The notes: generated from the sequence alone by a model not told the origin. DNA of 57,986 nucleotides from Akkermansiaceae bacterium (GCA_013041925.1 JABDRB010000008.1:1-57986), one strand, 5' to 3'. Numbered from the stretch's first letter, positions 44,316 through 54,476 are shown. Translations and numbers: made by a program.

Positions 44316-45053
44316 ATGACCAAATTACTCATCACAGGACGCAGCGGCCGCATGGGCCAGTCACTCATCGAGGCAGGGAACGAAAACCCAGACACCGAGG
44401 TCGCAAGCACACATGATGAATGTGATGACCTCGCGTGCTGTTTCCAGAATGTCGATGCCGCAATCGATTTCACCGTGCATCACTTCACCAGCGCCGTCTT
44501 GGAGGCCGCATTGGCAAGCCAGACACCGTTAGTCATCGGCACCACCGGCCACACCGACGAGGAAAAAGCCCGCATCACCGAAGCCGCCAAAACCCTCCCC
44601 ATCGTCTTTGCCCCGAACTTTTCCGTCGGCGTCAACACCCTGTTCTGGCTCACCCGCAAGGCCGCTCAGATCCTCGGTAACGATCGCTTTGATATCGAGG
44701 TCACCGAAATGCACCACCGCCACAAAATCGACGCCCCTTCAGGCACCGCACGCCGCCTCCTCGAAATCCTCAATGAGGAAACCCACACAAGCTACGAAAA
44801 CGACGTCGCCCATGGTCGCGTCGGTAATATCGGAGCACGCCCTCATCAGGAAATTGGTATGCATACCCTGCGCGGGGGAGATGTCGTTGGTGATCACACC
44901 GTCATGTTTGCCGCCGATGGCGAACGGGTCGAACTCACCCACAAGGCGTCCAGCCGCATGACCTTCGCCTCCGGGGCCGTCCGCGCCGCCGTCTGGCTCC
45001 AAGATCAACCCGCAGGACTCTACGATATGCAGGACGTGCTTGGCCTCCAGTAA
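44316..45053 (+). CDS. dapB: 4-hydroxy-tetrahydrodipicolinate reductase
   Basis: 245 aa. Reduces the DapA product with NAD(P)H. N-terminal nucleotide site ITGRSGRMGQSL, then VIGTTGHTDEE, FAPNFSVGVN and the catalytic segment MHHRHKIDAPSGTA. At ~245 aa it is slightly short because of a compact nucleotide domain, but all motifs are kept. 10 bp after dapA. Confidence 0.95.
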   Translation: MTKLLITGRSGRMGQSLIEAGNENPDTEVASTHDECDDLACCFQNVDAAIDFTVHHFTSAVLEAALASQTPLVIGTTGHTDEEKARITEAAKTLPIVFAPNFSVGVNTLFWLTRKAAQILGNDRFDIEVTEMHHRHKIDAPSGTARRLLEILNEETHTSYENDVAHGRVGNIGARPHQEIGMHTLRGGDVVGDHTVMFAADGERVELTHKASSRMTFASGAVRAAVWLQDQPAGLYDMQDVLGLQ

Positions 45054-45076
45054 CCCAGCCCATCCCTGAAAAATCC

Positions 45077-45586
45077 ATGGCAACACGTGTCGGCATCTCT
45101 CTGGGGTCCAACCTCGGAAACCGCTTATCTCACCTAGGCGCCGCACGTGACATGCTGCGCGATCTCATGCCCGAGGACGCGCTCTACCTGCAGGCACCCG
45201 TCTACCAGTCCGAGCCGTGTGATTGCCCACCCCACTCACCTGATTTCTACAATTCGGTGATTGAAATCGGCTACGCTGGCCGCCCCCACGACCTTCTCGA
45301 ACACACGCAGGGAATCGAGTTTCACTGCGGCCGAGGCGCGGTCCATGAACTCAATGCCCCACGGGTCATTGATGTGGATATCCTCTACTTCGGCTCCGAA
45401 ACCCTTGATGGTGGCATCCTGACCATCCCCCACCCAAGACTCACACACAGACTCTTTGTCCTGCAACCGCTCGCCGATATACGCCCCCAGTTCATCCTCC
45501 CCGGCGATGATGCCACCATCAGCGAGCACCTGCAACACCTTGACTCCGGAGAACCCCCGCTTACTCTAATACAGTCCAACTGGTAA
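45077..45586 (+). CDS. folK: 2-amino-4-hydroxy-6-hydroxymethyldihydropteridine pyrophosphokinase
   Basis: 169 aa, typical HPPK length. Transfers pyrophosphate from ATP to the pterin in folate synthesis. Marks: ISLGSNLGNRLSHL at the N-terminus and the metal/pterin site DVDILYFG followed by PHPRLTHRLFVLQPLADI. Starts 23 bp after dapB; with thyA and folA downstream it makes this run a folate/dTMP cluster too. Confidence 0.94.
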   Translation: MATRVGISLGSNLGNRLSHLGAARDMLRDLMPEDALYLQAPVYQSEPCDCPPHSPDFYNSVIEIGYAGRPHDLLEHTQGIEFHCGRGAVHELNAPRVIDVDILYFGSETLDGGILTIPHPRLTHRLFVLQPLADIRPQFILPGDDATISEHLQHLDSGEPPLTLIQSNW

Positions 45587-45601
45587 CCCCCGAATAACAT
45601 T

Positions 45602-46378
45602 GTGAATCCCATCGAAAAAGCCAACGCCATCACATCGAGAAAAGGTCAGGAAAAACCGATCTCTGCCCTAACGGCCTACGATTACCCGACCGCCCGCTTA
45701 CTCGATGAAGCCGGCATCGATATCATCCTCGTCGGCGACTCTCTCGGCATGGTCGTGCTCGGGTTCCCCGACACCACCCACGTCACTCTCGACATGATGG
45801 AACACCACACCGCAGCCGTTGCGCGCGGCGTGAAAAATGCCCTCGTCGTTGGTGACATGCCCATCCATAGTTACCAAACGCCCGATCAAGCACTCGCCAC
45901 CGCCCGCACCCTCGTCAACGCCGGCGCCGATGTCGTAAAACTGGAAGGAGGCATCCGCCAGGTCGATAAAATCCGCACCATCATCGCCGATGGCATCCCC
46001 GTCATCGGCCACCACGGTATGCTCCCCCAGCGCGTCTTAAAAGAAGGTGGGTATAAAAAGAAAGGGAAAACCGAGGCTGAATCCTGCGCCATCCTCGAGG
46101 GCGCACTCGCCCTGCAAGATGCCGGATGCTTTGCCGTCGTTCTCGAAAGCACCGTCCCCGAGCTTGCCGAATCCATCACCGCACGCCTGGATATCCCGAC
46201 CATCGGCATCGGCTGCAAAGGACCATCCAACCAACAAACCTGCGATGGCGAAATTGCCGTCATCACCGACGTCATCGGCTCCTACCCGTGGTTTATCCCG
46301 CCATTTGCCACCGCTCGCGCCAATGTCGCTGGCGATATCAATCACGCCGTGCTAGAATACATCGCGTCCATCCAGTAA
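45602..46378 (+). CDS. panB: Ketopantoate hydroxymethyltransferase
   Basis: 258 aa with a GTG start at 45602 (GTG AAT CCC), 15 bp after folK. Adds a methylene-THF one-carbon unit to ketoisovalerate, the first step to pantothenate and CoA. Marks: ALTAYDYPTARLLDEAGID, LVGDSLGMVVLG, DMPIHSYQ, VKLEGG and GHHGMLPQ. Use of a folate cofactor gives a link with folK, thyA and folA around it. Confidence 0.95.
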   Translation: MNPIEKANAITSRKGQEKPISALTAYDYPTARLLDEAGIDIILVGDSLGMVVLGFPDTTHVTLDMMEHHTAAVARGVKNALVVGDMPIHSYQTPDQALATARTLVNAGADVVKLEGGIRQVDKIRTIIADGIPVIGHHGMLPQRVLKEGGYKKKGKTEAESCAILEGALALQDAGCFAVVLESTVPELAESITARLDIPTIGIGCKGPSNQQTCDGEIAVITDVIGSYPWFIPPFATARANVAGDINHAVLEYIASIQ

Positions 46379-46398
46379 TTCTTCTCCCGCACAACCAC

Positions 46399-46803
46399 AT
46401 GCCATCCCCCGAAAAAGTAGCCGCCCTCGATGCTCGCATGTCGGGACTCGGCATCACCGAGGATACACTGCTGGAAAAATTCATCCAGGGCAGCGGCAGC
46501 GGAGGACAGAAAATCAATAAAACCGCCTCCTGCGTCTACCTCAAACACCTCACCAGCGGCATCGAGGTGAAATGCCAACAACAACGGTCGCGCGAACTCA
46601 ATCGCTTCATCGCCCGTCGCGAACTCTGCGAACGACTCGAGGAAATCCGCGATGGTAAAAAATCCGCTCGCACTCAGGCACGCGAAAAAATACGCCGCCA
46701 AAAACGCCGACGGTCACGACGCTCCAAAAATCGTATGCTCGACGACAAGTCCAAGCAGTCGACCAAGAAAAATTTACGCAAAGGCCCCGGAGCCAACGAT
46801 TAG
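46399..46803 (+). CDS. Release-factor-like protein, GGQ domain only (ArfB-type)
   Basis: 134 aa from ATG 46399 (MPSPEKVAAL). The GSGSGGQKINKTASCVYLKH segment carries the GGQ motif that hydrolyses peptidyl-tRNA. There is no codon-recognition domain, and the C-terminus is very basic (RRQKRRRSRRSKN), as in ArfB/ICT1 proteins, whose tail enters the empty mRNA channel. It may therefore rescue stalled ribosomes. A partner-dependent release-factor homologue of the RF-H group is the alternative. Placed 20 bp after panB and 42 bp before thyA. Confidence 0.85.
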   Translation: MPSPEKVAALDARMSGLGITEDTLLEKFIQGSGSGGQKINKTASCVYLKHLTSGIEVKCQQQRSRELNRFIARRELCERLEEIRDGKKSARTQAREKIRRQKRRRSRRSKNRMLDDKSKQSTKKNLRKGPGAND

Positions 46804-46845
46804 TCCATCTTGACTCTTTCCTCATAAATCTTCAGCCTCCATCGC

Positions 46846-47655
46846 ATGCAGCAGTATCTCGACCTCCTCACCGACGTGCTCGATCACGGCGAAACCCGCA
46901 CCGACCGCACCGGCACCGGCACGCGCTCCGTCTTTGGCCGTCAAGCACGCTATGACCTCCGCGATGGCTTCCCCTGCTTAACAACAAAAAAACTGCACCT
47001 CCGGTCGATCATCCACGAACTCCTCTGGTTCCTCAAAGGCGATACCAATATCGCTTACCTCAAAGAAAATGGCGTCCGCATCTGGGACGAATGGGCCGAT
47101 GACAAGGGCGAGCTCGGACCCGTCTACGGCCAGCAATGGCGGGCATGGGAAGGTGACAACGGCGAGGTCATCGACCAAATTACCCAGCTCATCGACGGAC
47201 TCAAAAACAACCCCCACTCACGCCGCCATCTCGTCTCAGCCTGGAACGTCGGTAAGGTCAATCAAATGGCCCTGCCACCCTGCCACATGCTCTTTCAGTT
47301 CTACGTCCATGATATCGATTCCGATCGTCCCGGCCTCTCGTGCCAGCTCTACCAACGCAGCGCCGACCTCTTTTTAGGTGTCCCCTTCAACATCGCATCC
47401 TACGCGCTGCTCACCATGATGGTCGCCCAAGTCTGCGGATACGAAGCCCGCGATTTTGTCCATACCTTCGGCGACCTTCACCTCTACAGCAATCACCTCG
47501 AGCAAGCGAACCTCCAGCTCACCCGGACTCCCAAAAATCTCCCCACCATGTGGATCAACCCCGAGGTCAACGATATCTTTAGCTTCACTGGCGACGACTT
47601 CGAGCTCCGCGACTACCACCCCGACCCCCACATCAAGGCCGCCGTGAGCGTCTAA
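46846..47655 (+). CDS. thyA: Thymidylate synthase
   Basis: 269 aa. Makes dTMP from dUMP with methylene-THF, giving DHF. Canonical Thy[35 protein letters not shown], the catalytic Cys in [12 protein letters not shown], and [21 protein letters not shown] (cited in full length of motif up to the usual end). Starts 42 bp after the release-factor-like gene. folA follows after 7 bp, which recycles its DHF product. Confidence 0.97.
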   Translation: MQQYLDLLTDVLDHGETRTDRTGTGTRSVFGRQARYDLRDGFPCLTTKKLHLRSIIHELLWFLKGDTNIAYLKENGVRIWDEWADDKGELGPVYGQQWRAWEGDNGEVIDQITQLIDGLKNNPHSRRHLVSAWNVGKVNQMALPPCHMLFQFYVHDIDSDRPGLSCQLYQRSADLFLGVPFNIASYALLTMMVAQVCGYEARDFVHTFGDLHLYSNHLEQANLQLTRTPKNLPTMWINPEVNDIFSFTGDDFELRDYHPDPHIKAAVSV

Positions 47656-47662
47656 TCTTTCC

Positions 47663-48136
47663 ATGAAAAACCATCTCCATCTCACCGCCATCGTTGCCAT
47701 GACCCAAGATCGGGTGATCGGAAAAGACGGCGGACTCCCGTGGCATCTGCCCGAGGACCTCAAGCTCTTCAAACGACACACCACCGGTCACCCGATCGTG
47801 ATGGGACGCAAAACATGGGACTCGATTGGCTTTCCACTCCCCAACCGGCAAAGCATCGTCCTGACTCGTGACACCTCATGGACCGCCGACGGTGCCACCG
47901 TGATTCACCACCCGGATGATCTCCAGAATATTCCCCTCATCGACCCACAAGTTTACATCATTGGCGGCGCTCAGGTTTACGATCTCTTCATGCCCGAGCT
48001 GGATGACATCCTCGTTTCCCACGTATACGAAAAATACCCAGGCGATACCTGTTTTCCCGAGTTTGAATCGGAATTCCCCCACGTCACCACGGAGGAATCA
48101 TACGCCACCTTCGAGCTCCGCCGATACCGCAAGTAG
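47663..48136 (+). CDS. folA: Dihydrofolate reductase
   Basis: 157 aa. Reduces DHF to THF with NADPH. Marks: TAIVAMTQDRVIGKDGGLPWHLPEDL at the N-terminus (given here in part as VIGKDGGLPWHLPEDL), HPIVMGRKTWDSIG and YIIGGAQVYDLF. Starts 7 bp after thyA, a common pairing. Last gene of the tight run; the next gene is ~100 bp away. Confidence 0.96.
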   Translation: MKNHLHLTAIVAMTQDRVIGKDGGLPWHLPEDLKLFKRHTTGHPIVMGRKTWDSIGFPLPNRQSIVLTRDTSWTADGATVIHHPDDLQNIPLIDPQVYIIGGAQVYDLFMPELDDILVSHVYEKYPGDTCFPEFESEFPHVTTEESYATFELRRYRK

Positions 48137-48237
48137 GGGAAGTTTTTCTCACCCCTCCTCGTGTGCAGGGTGTCACCCCCCTCCGTGCACGTCCCTTTCC
48201 GTTCCTGCATCGCATCAACCCATCGTCTCTCTTCACC

Positions 48238-50829
48238 ATGCCCGCAGCTCAGAAACCTCACCGAAACACCACACGCTCAGCCGTCAATCACAAGTCCACG
48301 CAGGTCAGTGGGCTTGCCATTTTGGCCCTAGTCTTTGCTTCTGGCTTGGCGGGTTTAATCTATCAGATCCTATGGATGAAGCAATTGGGCCTGCTGTTTG
48401 GAAATACGGCACAGGCGACATCAGCCACCTTAGCGGCATTTTTTGCCGGACTCGGCGTCGGTAGTTGGTGGTGGGGGAAACGTGTCGGTTCATGCGCCCG
48501 CCCTTTACGCCTCTATGCCATCTTAGAGTTCGGCATCGCAGGTAGCGCTCTGATCTATTTTGTGATCCTGAGCTTGTTCGCAAACATCTATCCATGGCTC
48601 TACGGCTGGGCGGGTGGCACAGAGTGGATGCTGCTCTTGAAATTCGGGCTCGCCCTGCTGCTCGTCTTTCCTGGTGCCTTTTTCATGGGCGGCACCGTGC
48701 CCGCCATCGGGCAGGTCATGATCCGGGATCGACATCGGTTCGGCCGTATCGCCGCCACACTCTATAGCGTCAATACTCTCGGCGCCGCCATCGGGGTGCT
48801 GACCGCCATTTTTTTATGTATCCCATCACTCGGTTACCGGATGACGTGCGGGCTCGCGTTGCTGACTTCTCTGACGGTCGGCGCGCTGGCGTGGAAGTTC
48901 TCGCAGACTGAACCACCCCAGCCAGAGGCCGATCCCACCAAAGCACCTGACGACTCCCCATCGCAGAAACTCCCGCTCCGACAAAGGTTGGCTCTCGGTG
49001 GCCTGTGCTTTTTCTCGGGATTTGTAGTCCTCGCATTGGAGGTCGTGTGGACGCGGGTCTTTGCTCAGGTGCATGAAAATTCCGTCTACTCCTTTGCCAT
49101 CACCCTGGTGGTCGTGCTCGTCGGCCTGGCCTTGGGCGCCGGAATCAGCTCCATCATTTCACGTTTCAGCCAGCGGCCGATGCAGGCCCTCGGAATACTC
49201 GCCGTCGTGGGCGGCGGCCTCCTCGCCATCGGGCCCACGCTGTTGATGCACGTCACCCACGATCTAGAACCAGTCCATAGCCTAGACGCATGGGATCAAT
49301 ATGTGCGCGCGTCATTCAAGATGGTCATTGGCGGCATTGGCTACGTGGTGATCGCTCTCGGCACGGTGTTTCCTTTTTTAATGAAAATCGCAGAGCGCGA
49401 GGCGCAGGCGCCAGGACGGACACTGGGTCGATTGCTGGCCATCAATACCGCCGGCGCAATTAGCGGGTCACTGCTTTGTGGTTTTGTGATGCTGCCATTG
49501 TTGGGCATGTGGGGCAGCTTGCAGATCCTATCCGCCATCTATCTGGTGGTTGCGCTGATGTTACCTACTGGATGGAGCGGCATTGGAGTGAGCTGCAAAG
49601 TCGCAGCCAGTGTGCTTTTGCTGCTGGTATTCACCGGCCTCGATCCGACGGACTTGCGCATACTGAGCACCCCACCCAACAAAAAACCTGTCAAAGTTCT
49701 GCAGGCATGGGAAAGCCATGACTGCACGGTGGCCGTGGTCAAACAACCGAATGGCCATCGAGCTATCATGATCAATGCCGGTTACGCACTAGGGTCAACC
49801 AGTGCTTACGTCGAACAGGTTAATCAAGCGCGCATCCCCTTGCACCTTTTCCCCGATACCCGCAGCATTTGCTTCATCGGATTAGGCACTGGAATGTCAG
49901 CCGGTGCAGCATTAGACAAACGTTTCCCCAAGGTGGATCGGGTCGTCACCTGCGAGTTGACCGAGGCCGTGGTCAAGGCCGCCAAGGAATGGATCCCTCC
50001 TGTCATGACCGGCGGCGTGTTCAAGGACCCGCGGTCAACTATCCTGATTGAGGACGGACGCCATTTCCTGATGGCGACCAATCAGCGATTCGATATGATC
50101 AACGCCGATTTGTTCTTACCCTACCGACGCGGATCAGGCAGCTTATATAGCCTGGATCACTACCAGATCGTGGCAAAAAAACTCAACCCAAATGGCGTGT
50201 TTGTGCAGTGGCTCCCGCTTTATCAAATCACCGACTACGAGTTCGGCGTGATCGTGCGCACGATGCAGGAGGCTTTCGGACAGGTCACCATGTGGCGTAA
50301 CAATTTTGGCCCAGGCAGGGAAAAGGTGGCTCTCATCGGCCAGCTTGAGGCGACCGCCATGACGATTCCTCCCATCGGCAAAGGGGAGGTCATGCGCAAC
50401 GCAGTCGAGGGCCTTGAGTGGTGGCAGACCACGCCAGATATGGTGCGCGTCGAACCCGAATCCATCCCCTTCCTCTACGCCGGTAATCTGACCGCTGCAC
50501 GCGCACTGTTTGATGATTACCCGCTGAACACAGACGACAAACCCGTCATCGAGTTCCAGACGCCCAAGCTGTTTCGGCAAGTCGCTTCAAAAGATGAGGT
50601 CGTTTGGTGCGTTGGCCCTAAACTGATCGCTTGGATCGATCGTATCTTTAAGGCCAGCCCGCTCGAGCAGGATCCAGCATGGGCAAAGCACCCAGCAAGC
50701 AGCACCCATATGGTCCGTGCAGGTGCCGCATTCCACCAGTCGATGGTCGGTAAAGCCATGGGTGACCAAGAGGTGACCGAATCCGCCTGGGATGATTTTA
50801 AACGCGAGTGGAAGCTGGGGACACCTTAA
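48238..50829 (+). CDS. Membrane-fused spermidine synthase homologue
   Basis: 863 aa from ATG 48238 (MPAAQKPHRN); an ATG at 48163 is also in frame. The N-terminal ~480 residues hold about 12-13 hydrophobic segments (GLIYQILWMKQLGLLFGNTAQAT, cited in part, is typical of this fusion family). The C-terminal ~350 residues are a Rossmann-type aminopropyltransferase-like domain: CFIGLGTGMSAGAALDKRFP, VVTCELTEAVV, INADLFLPYRRGSGSLYS. Such fusions are widespread in bacteria, but whether they make spermidine is unclear; some lack catalytic residues. Inner membrane. No polyamine genes adjoin. Confidence 0.85.
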   Translation: MPAAQKPHRNTTRSAVNHKSTQVSGLAILALVFASGLAGLIYQILWMKQLGLLFGNTAQATSATLAAFFAGLGVGSWWWGKRVGSCARPLRLYAILEFGIAGSALIYFVILSLFANIYPWLYGWAGGTEWMLLLKFGLALLLVFPGAFFMGGTVPAIGQVMIRDRHRFGRIAATLYSVNTLGAAIGVLTAIFLCIPSLGYRMTCGLALLTSLTVGALAWKFSQTEPPQPEADPTKAPDDSPSQKLPLRQRLALGGLCFFSGFVVLALEVVWTRVFAQVHENSVYSFAITLVVVLVGLALGAGISSIISRFSQRPMQALGILAVVGGGLLAIGPTLLMHVTHDLEPVHSLDAWDQYVRASFKMVIGGIGYVVIALGTVFPFLMKIAEREAQAPGRTLGRLLAINTAGAISGSLLCGFVMLPLLGMWGSLQILSAIYLVVALMLPTGWSGIGVSCKVAASVLLLLVFTGLDPTDLRILSTPPNKKPVKVLQAWESHDCTVAVVKQPNGHRAIMINAGYALGSTSAYVEQVNQARIPLHLFPDTRSICFIGLGTGMSAGAALDKRFPKVDRVVTCELTEAVVKAAKEWIPPVMTGGVFKDPRSTILIEDGRHFLMATNQRFDMINADLFLPYRRGSGSLYSLDHYQIVAKKLNPNGVFVQWLPLYQITDYEFGVIVRTMQEAFGQVTMWRNNFGPGREKVALIGQLEATAMTIPPIGKGEVMRNAVEGLEWWQTTPDMVRVEPESIPFLYAGNLTAARALFDDYPLNTDDKPVIEFQTPKLFRQVASKDEVVWCVGPKLIAWIDRIFKASPLEQDPAWAKHPASSTHMVRAGAAFHQSMVGKAMGDQEVTESAWDDFKREWKLGTP

Positions 50830-50877
50830 AGCTGGTCACCGCGATGCATGCCCCCGCTACCAACGAACTGAAAAAAC

Positions 50878-51471
50878 CTAGCTGGAAATTTGCCCTACCA
50901 TTCTCGCCACATGCTTGGCGATCACATCCGCCTCAAGATTGACTTTCTGACCGACGGCAGCGTCACTGAGTCGGGTGAGTTCCATGGTGTGCGGGATGAT
51001 CCAGAAAACCGCACTCTCGGCCTTCAACTCAGCGATCGTCAGAGAGATGCCGTCGATGGCTAAGGACCCCTTGTCAATGCAGAGCTGCTGAAGATCAGCG
51101 GGCAGGGAAATCTCCAAACGATGGTCCTGACCGTGCGGCGAGATGTCGAGGATCTCACCCGTGGCATCGACATGCCCTTGCACAAAGTGACCACCGAAGC
51201 GGTCACCCGCCAGCATCGCCCGCTCGAGGTTCACGAGTCGTCCATCACTCAGTTCTCCCAACGAGGTCACGTCCAGCGTCTGCTTCAAAACATCAAAACT
51301 CGCCGATTGCGCATCGTGTGCCGTGACCGTTAAACAACATCCGTTAACAGCCACTGACTCACCATCCGTCAGCTCAGCCGCAAACGGGATTTCTAACGTA
51401 AGCCTCGCTTGCTCACCACGGAGCTCCAACGAGCGCACCATGCCAGTAGCTTCAATCAGTCCAGTAAACAT
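50878..51471 (-). CDS. ribE: Riboflavin synthase alpha subunit
   Basis: 197 aa made of two similar lumazine-binding halves, as in all RibE: MFTGLIEATGMVRSLE opens the first, GHVDATGEIL the second, with CCLTV and KGSLAIDGISLTI at equal places. Dismutates two 6,7-dimethyl-8-ribityllumazines to riboflavin. Ends in LEADVIAKHVARMV, the usual trimerising helix. Convergent with the spermidine-synthase-like gene (48 bp) and 15 bp after the antiporter gene on the same strand. No FMN riboswitch seen. Confidence 0.94.
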   Translation of the reverse strand: MFTGLIEATGMVRSLELRGEQARLTLEIPFAAELTDGESVAVNGCCLTVTAHDAQSASFDVLKQTLDVTSLGELSDGRLVNLERAMLAGDRFGGHFVQGHVDATGEILDISPHGQDHRLEISLPADLQQLCIDKGSLAIDGISLTIAELKAESAVFWIIPHTMELTRLSDAAVGQKVNLEADVIAKHVARMVGQISS

Positions 51472-51486
51472 AATCGTATTTTTCAG

Positions 51487-53097
51487 TTAATGATGAGGGT
51501 CAGCCGATGCCTCCACAGGATCCGGCGCGTCTTGGTCAAAGATTTCCCCCTTAGTCGGATCTGGCATCAGCATCATGTAGAGAGAAACGATGACCGTAGG
51601 GACAAAGGCTCCCATCAGCAGCTTCGCCGGCGATACTCCATCACCAAAAAACCGACCAAGCAACGCCTGACCCGCTGGGTTGGGGGCGTTGGCAATCACC
51701 GTAAGACCACCACCAGAAACAGCCCCCGCCAGCACCGCATACTTAAAGGAAGGTGCCAGCCCGTCCACTTGACTCGCAAGGAACGTAATCGCCGCATTGT
51801 CATTAAAGGACGTCAGTAATACAGACCCAAGGAACAACGGCCACTCACTCAGACTTGAGATGACAGGCGCCAGCCACCACCCTTGAAGCCCACCGTGGAT
51901 GACGAGACCCGCAAGGAAAAAACCCACCAAGATCGGACCACGTAAATGCACCTTGTCCTGGTGGTGCTCCGTCGCCTGACGGAAGGCGAGGAAAAAAAGG
52001 AAGCCACCCACAAACATCGGCGGCGTATGCGCAAAAAAGACCGTCCAACCCATAAACACAAGATGCGTCAACGTAATCCACACGGGAATCGGACCACTCT
52101 CATTCTTCAGATCCCCCTTGCCATCACCATCGGAATCCGGAAGCCCCTCCCCCATGGCCGCAAGCTCCTTACGGAAAAATACAAAATAAAGAATACTCGA
52201 GGTGATAATCCCCAGCACCGCTTTCCCCCCAAAATGCGCCAGCATCTCAGGTGAGGTCAGCCCCCATGCCGCCTTGACCATCAATACCGGCGGCGCCGCA
52301 AAGTTGGTCAGCACACCTCCCACCGAGATATTCACAAACAACAACCCCAACGTCGCGTAGGAAAATTTAACCGTCGGCTTCAAACTGTAAAATTTCTTGG
52401 CCAACAACATAGCCGCAATCGTCATTGCCCCTGGCTCCGTGATGAAGGACCCAAGGATCGGTGCCACAATCAAAATGCTCAGCCACCAAGCCGCCGGCGT
52501 CTCTTTCCCGAGCTTGGCAAAAAAACTCAGCGCACCCTCCGCAAAACGTAGGATCGGACGCGTCGAGGCAAACGTCATGATAATCACCACAAAGATCGGC
52601 TCGGTAAAATTCACACTAGAAACATAAGCTTCCGCTGTGCCGATGTCATAAAACCCAATAATCGCAAAAATCAATGCCAACACCCAGATACCAAATATCG
52701 CTTCGATCTCACCCAAAAAGTGCAACAAGGTAGCCTTAAAACTCACCATGTCCTTAGCCTTGGCAGACTCCCCACGGGTGTTCATTTCACGGCGAATCTG
52801 CGCATCGTGATCATGCTGCACCTTGTGCGCATACTTCGTGATCGGCACCGCAAAAAACGTGTGAATAATCGCAAGCAGAAAGATGATACTCGCCACCAGC
52901 AAAAACGGCTCCTGCTCAGCACGGTAGCTGATCTTCTCCCAAATCCCTTCCAGCTCAGCCGACTTTTCCTTAGCCGGAAAACCCGCCATTTTCTCCACAA
53001 ATGCAGGTGTCGAGGCACCATGCCCACCACCACCAGCGACCGCAGGGACTGCGAGAGCAAAAATCATCAATATAAGGCTCAGGATCGTTTTATTCAT
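51487..53097 (-). CDS. Putative Na+/H+ antiporter
   Basis: 536 aa from ATG 53097 (MNKTILSLILMIFALAVPAVAGG), which opens a signal-type hydrophobic segment; an earlier in-frame ATG at 53136 lacks this logic. About 11-12 further membrane segments. GSFITEPGAMTIAAMLL and SFNDNAAITFLASQVDG are typical of the Na_H_antiport_3 (PF07399-like) family of the ion transporter superfamily. A charged loop with DSDGDGKGDLKNE sits in the middle. Expected to exchange Na+ for H+ across the inner membrane. ribE follows 15 bp later. Confidence 0.82.
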   Translation of the reverse strand: MNKTILSLILMIFALAVPAVAGGGGHGASTPAFVEKMAGFPAKEKSAELEGIWEKISYRAEQEPFLLVASIIFLLAIIHTFFAVPITKYAHKVQHDHDAQIRREMNTRGESAKAKDMVSFKATLLHFLGEIEAIFGIWVLALIFAIIGFYDIGTAEAYVSSVNFTEPIFVVIIMTFASTRPILRFAEGALSFFAKLGKETPAAWWLSILIVAPILGSFITEPGAMTIAAMLLAKKFYSLKPTVKFSYATLGLLFVNISVGGVLTNFAAPPVLMVKAAWGLTSPEMLAHFGGKAVLGIITSSILYFVFFRKELAAMGEGLPDSDGDGKGDLKNESGPIPVWITLTHLVFMGWTVFFAHTPPMFVGGFLFFLAFRQATEHHQDKVHLRGPILVGFFLAGLVIHGGLQGWWLAPVISSLSEWPLFLGSVLLTSFNDNAAITFLASQVDGLAPSFKYAVLAGAVSGGGLTVIANAPNPAGQALLGRFFGDGVSPAKLLMGAFVPTVIVSLYMMLMPDPTKGEIFDQDAPDPVEASADPHH

Positions 53098-53279
53098 CGG
53101 TGGCCGATTCCATACCATAGGGTGTGGCCATGACAATGGCTATTTTCACTCATCGTGCCCGTACCGATCACTCAATTGGAGACAAAACCTATTCTTGAGG
53201 CCCGTGATGGAGGCTGGCTTGCGGAAATATCCCATTATTCCTGCTTTATCCCATCACCATGGGGACGTAGAATGACCCC

Positions 53280-54476
53280 GTGAAGGTCATCCCCCAAGTC
53301 GTCCGAAATCAACTCGCGGCCAAGGTGACCCGATGGCGCCAAAGGATCGCACACGAACTCTCAGACGACACCGTCGGCGGGCTCAGTGAGGGAAACCAAG
53401 TCACACTCTTCTTCGATGGAGATAACGCCTATGAGGCCATGCTGGACGCCATCGCCGGCGCCCGCCACCTTGTCCACCTCGAGATCTACATGTTCTTGTC
53501 CGATCACATCGGCCAGGCTTTTGCTGCCGCCCTGTCCCAAAAAGCCCGTGAGGGAGTCCCCGTCCGGGTGATCTACGACGCCATCGGATCATTATCGACC
53601 GATGTCATGCAATGGGCCCACATGCGCGATGCCGGCGTGCAGGTCACCGCATACCACCCCGTTGGAATCAGTAAAAAACTCGCCGGCATCCCCGGCAGAA
53701 ACCACCGCAAAAATCTCATCATCGATGCCACCATCGGCTTCACCGGCGGCATGAACATCGGTAACCCATGGTCGCAACTCCAACAGCAGGAAGATGCTTG
53801 GCGTGATACCCAAATCCGCGTCGTCGGACCCGCCGCCAACGATCTTAACCAACTCTTTCTCGAAAGCTGGAAATACACCACCCAGGAAACCCTCCCCAGC
53901 AGCCCCCCACCACCTCCCACCCCGGGCACCAGCCGCTGCATGGTGGTAGGCAGCCAAGGACTCGGCAGCAGAAAACAAATCCGCCGCCTCTTCTCCGTCC
54001 ACCTCGATCAAGCACGCCACTCCGTCAAGATGACCATGCCCTATTTCGTCCCACCTCGACGATTAAGAAAATCCATCAAACTCGCCGCCCAGCGAGGCAT
54101 CCATGTCGCCGTCCTCGTCCCCCGTGATTCAGACGTCCCCATCGTCGATTGGTTACGCGAAGGACTCTACCCCAAACTCCTGCGCTGGCGTGTCCGCGTC
54201 ATCGAATACCTCGGCCCCGTGCTCCACGCCAAAACCATGATCGTCGACGACAACACCGCCATCATCGGATCCAGCAACTTCGATATCCTCTCCGTTCTCA
54301 TGAATCGAGAAACCGCCTTAATCGTCTTTGATGATGACGTCGCCGAGGAACTCAACCGCCAGTGGGACAACGACCTCATGCTCTCCGAGCGCGTCGCCCA
54401 CGACTGGAAAGGCATCCGCCCATGGTGGAGATTACTCATCGCCAAAGCCGGATGCTTCCTGATCCGAAAACTTTGA
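53280..54476 (+). CDS. Cardiolipin synthase-like, two PLD domains
   Basis: 398 aa with a GTG start at 53280; no ATG lies near the conserved N-terminus. Two HKD motifs: HRKNLIIDATIGFTGGMNIG in the first half and HAKTMIVDDNTAIIGSSNFD in the second. Between them are VTLFFDGDNAYEAMLDAI-type and MVVGSQGLGSRKQIRRLF-type segments. This is the ClsB-like layout without N-terminal membrane helices, joining phosphatidylglycerol molecules to cardiolipin. A general PLD is possible. The last gene before the integron unit; its stop lies 47 bp from the left repeat. Confidence 0.86.
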   Translation: MKVIPQVVRNQLAAKVTRWRQRIAHELSDDTVGGLSEGNQVTLFFDGDNAYEAMLDAIAGARHLVHLEIYMFLSDHIGQAFAAALSQKAREGVPVRVIYDAIGSLSTDVMQWAHMRDAGVQVTAYHPVGISKKLAGIPGRNHRKNLIIDATIGFTGGMNIGNPWSQLQQQEDAWRDTQIRVVGPAANDLNQLFLESWKYTTQETLPSSPPPPPTPGTSRCMVVGSQGLGSRKQIRRLFSVHLDQARHSVKMTMPYFVPPRRLRKSIKLAAQRGIHVAVLVPRDSDVPIVDWLREGLYPKLLRWRVRVIEYLGPVLHAKTMIVDDNTAIIGSSNFDILSVLMNRETALIVFDDDVAEELNRQWDNDLMLSERVAHDWKGIRPWWRLLIAKAGCFLIRKL

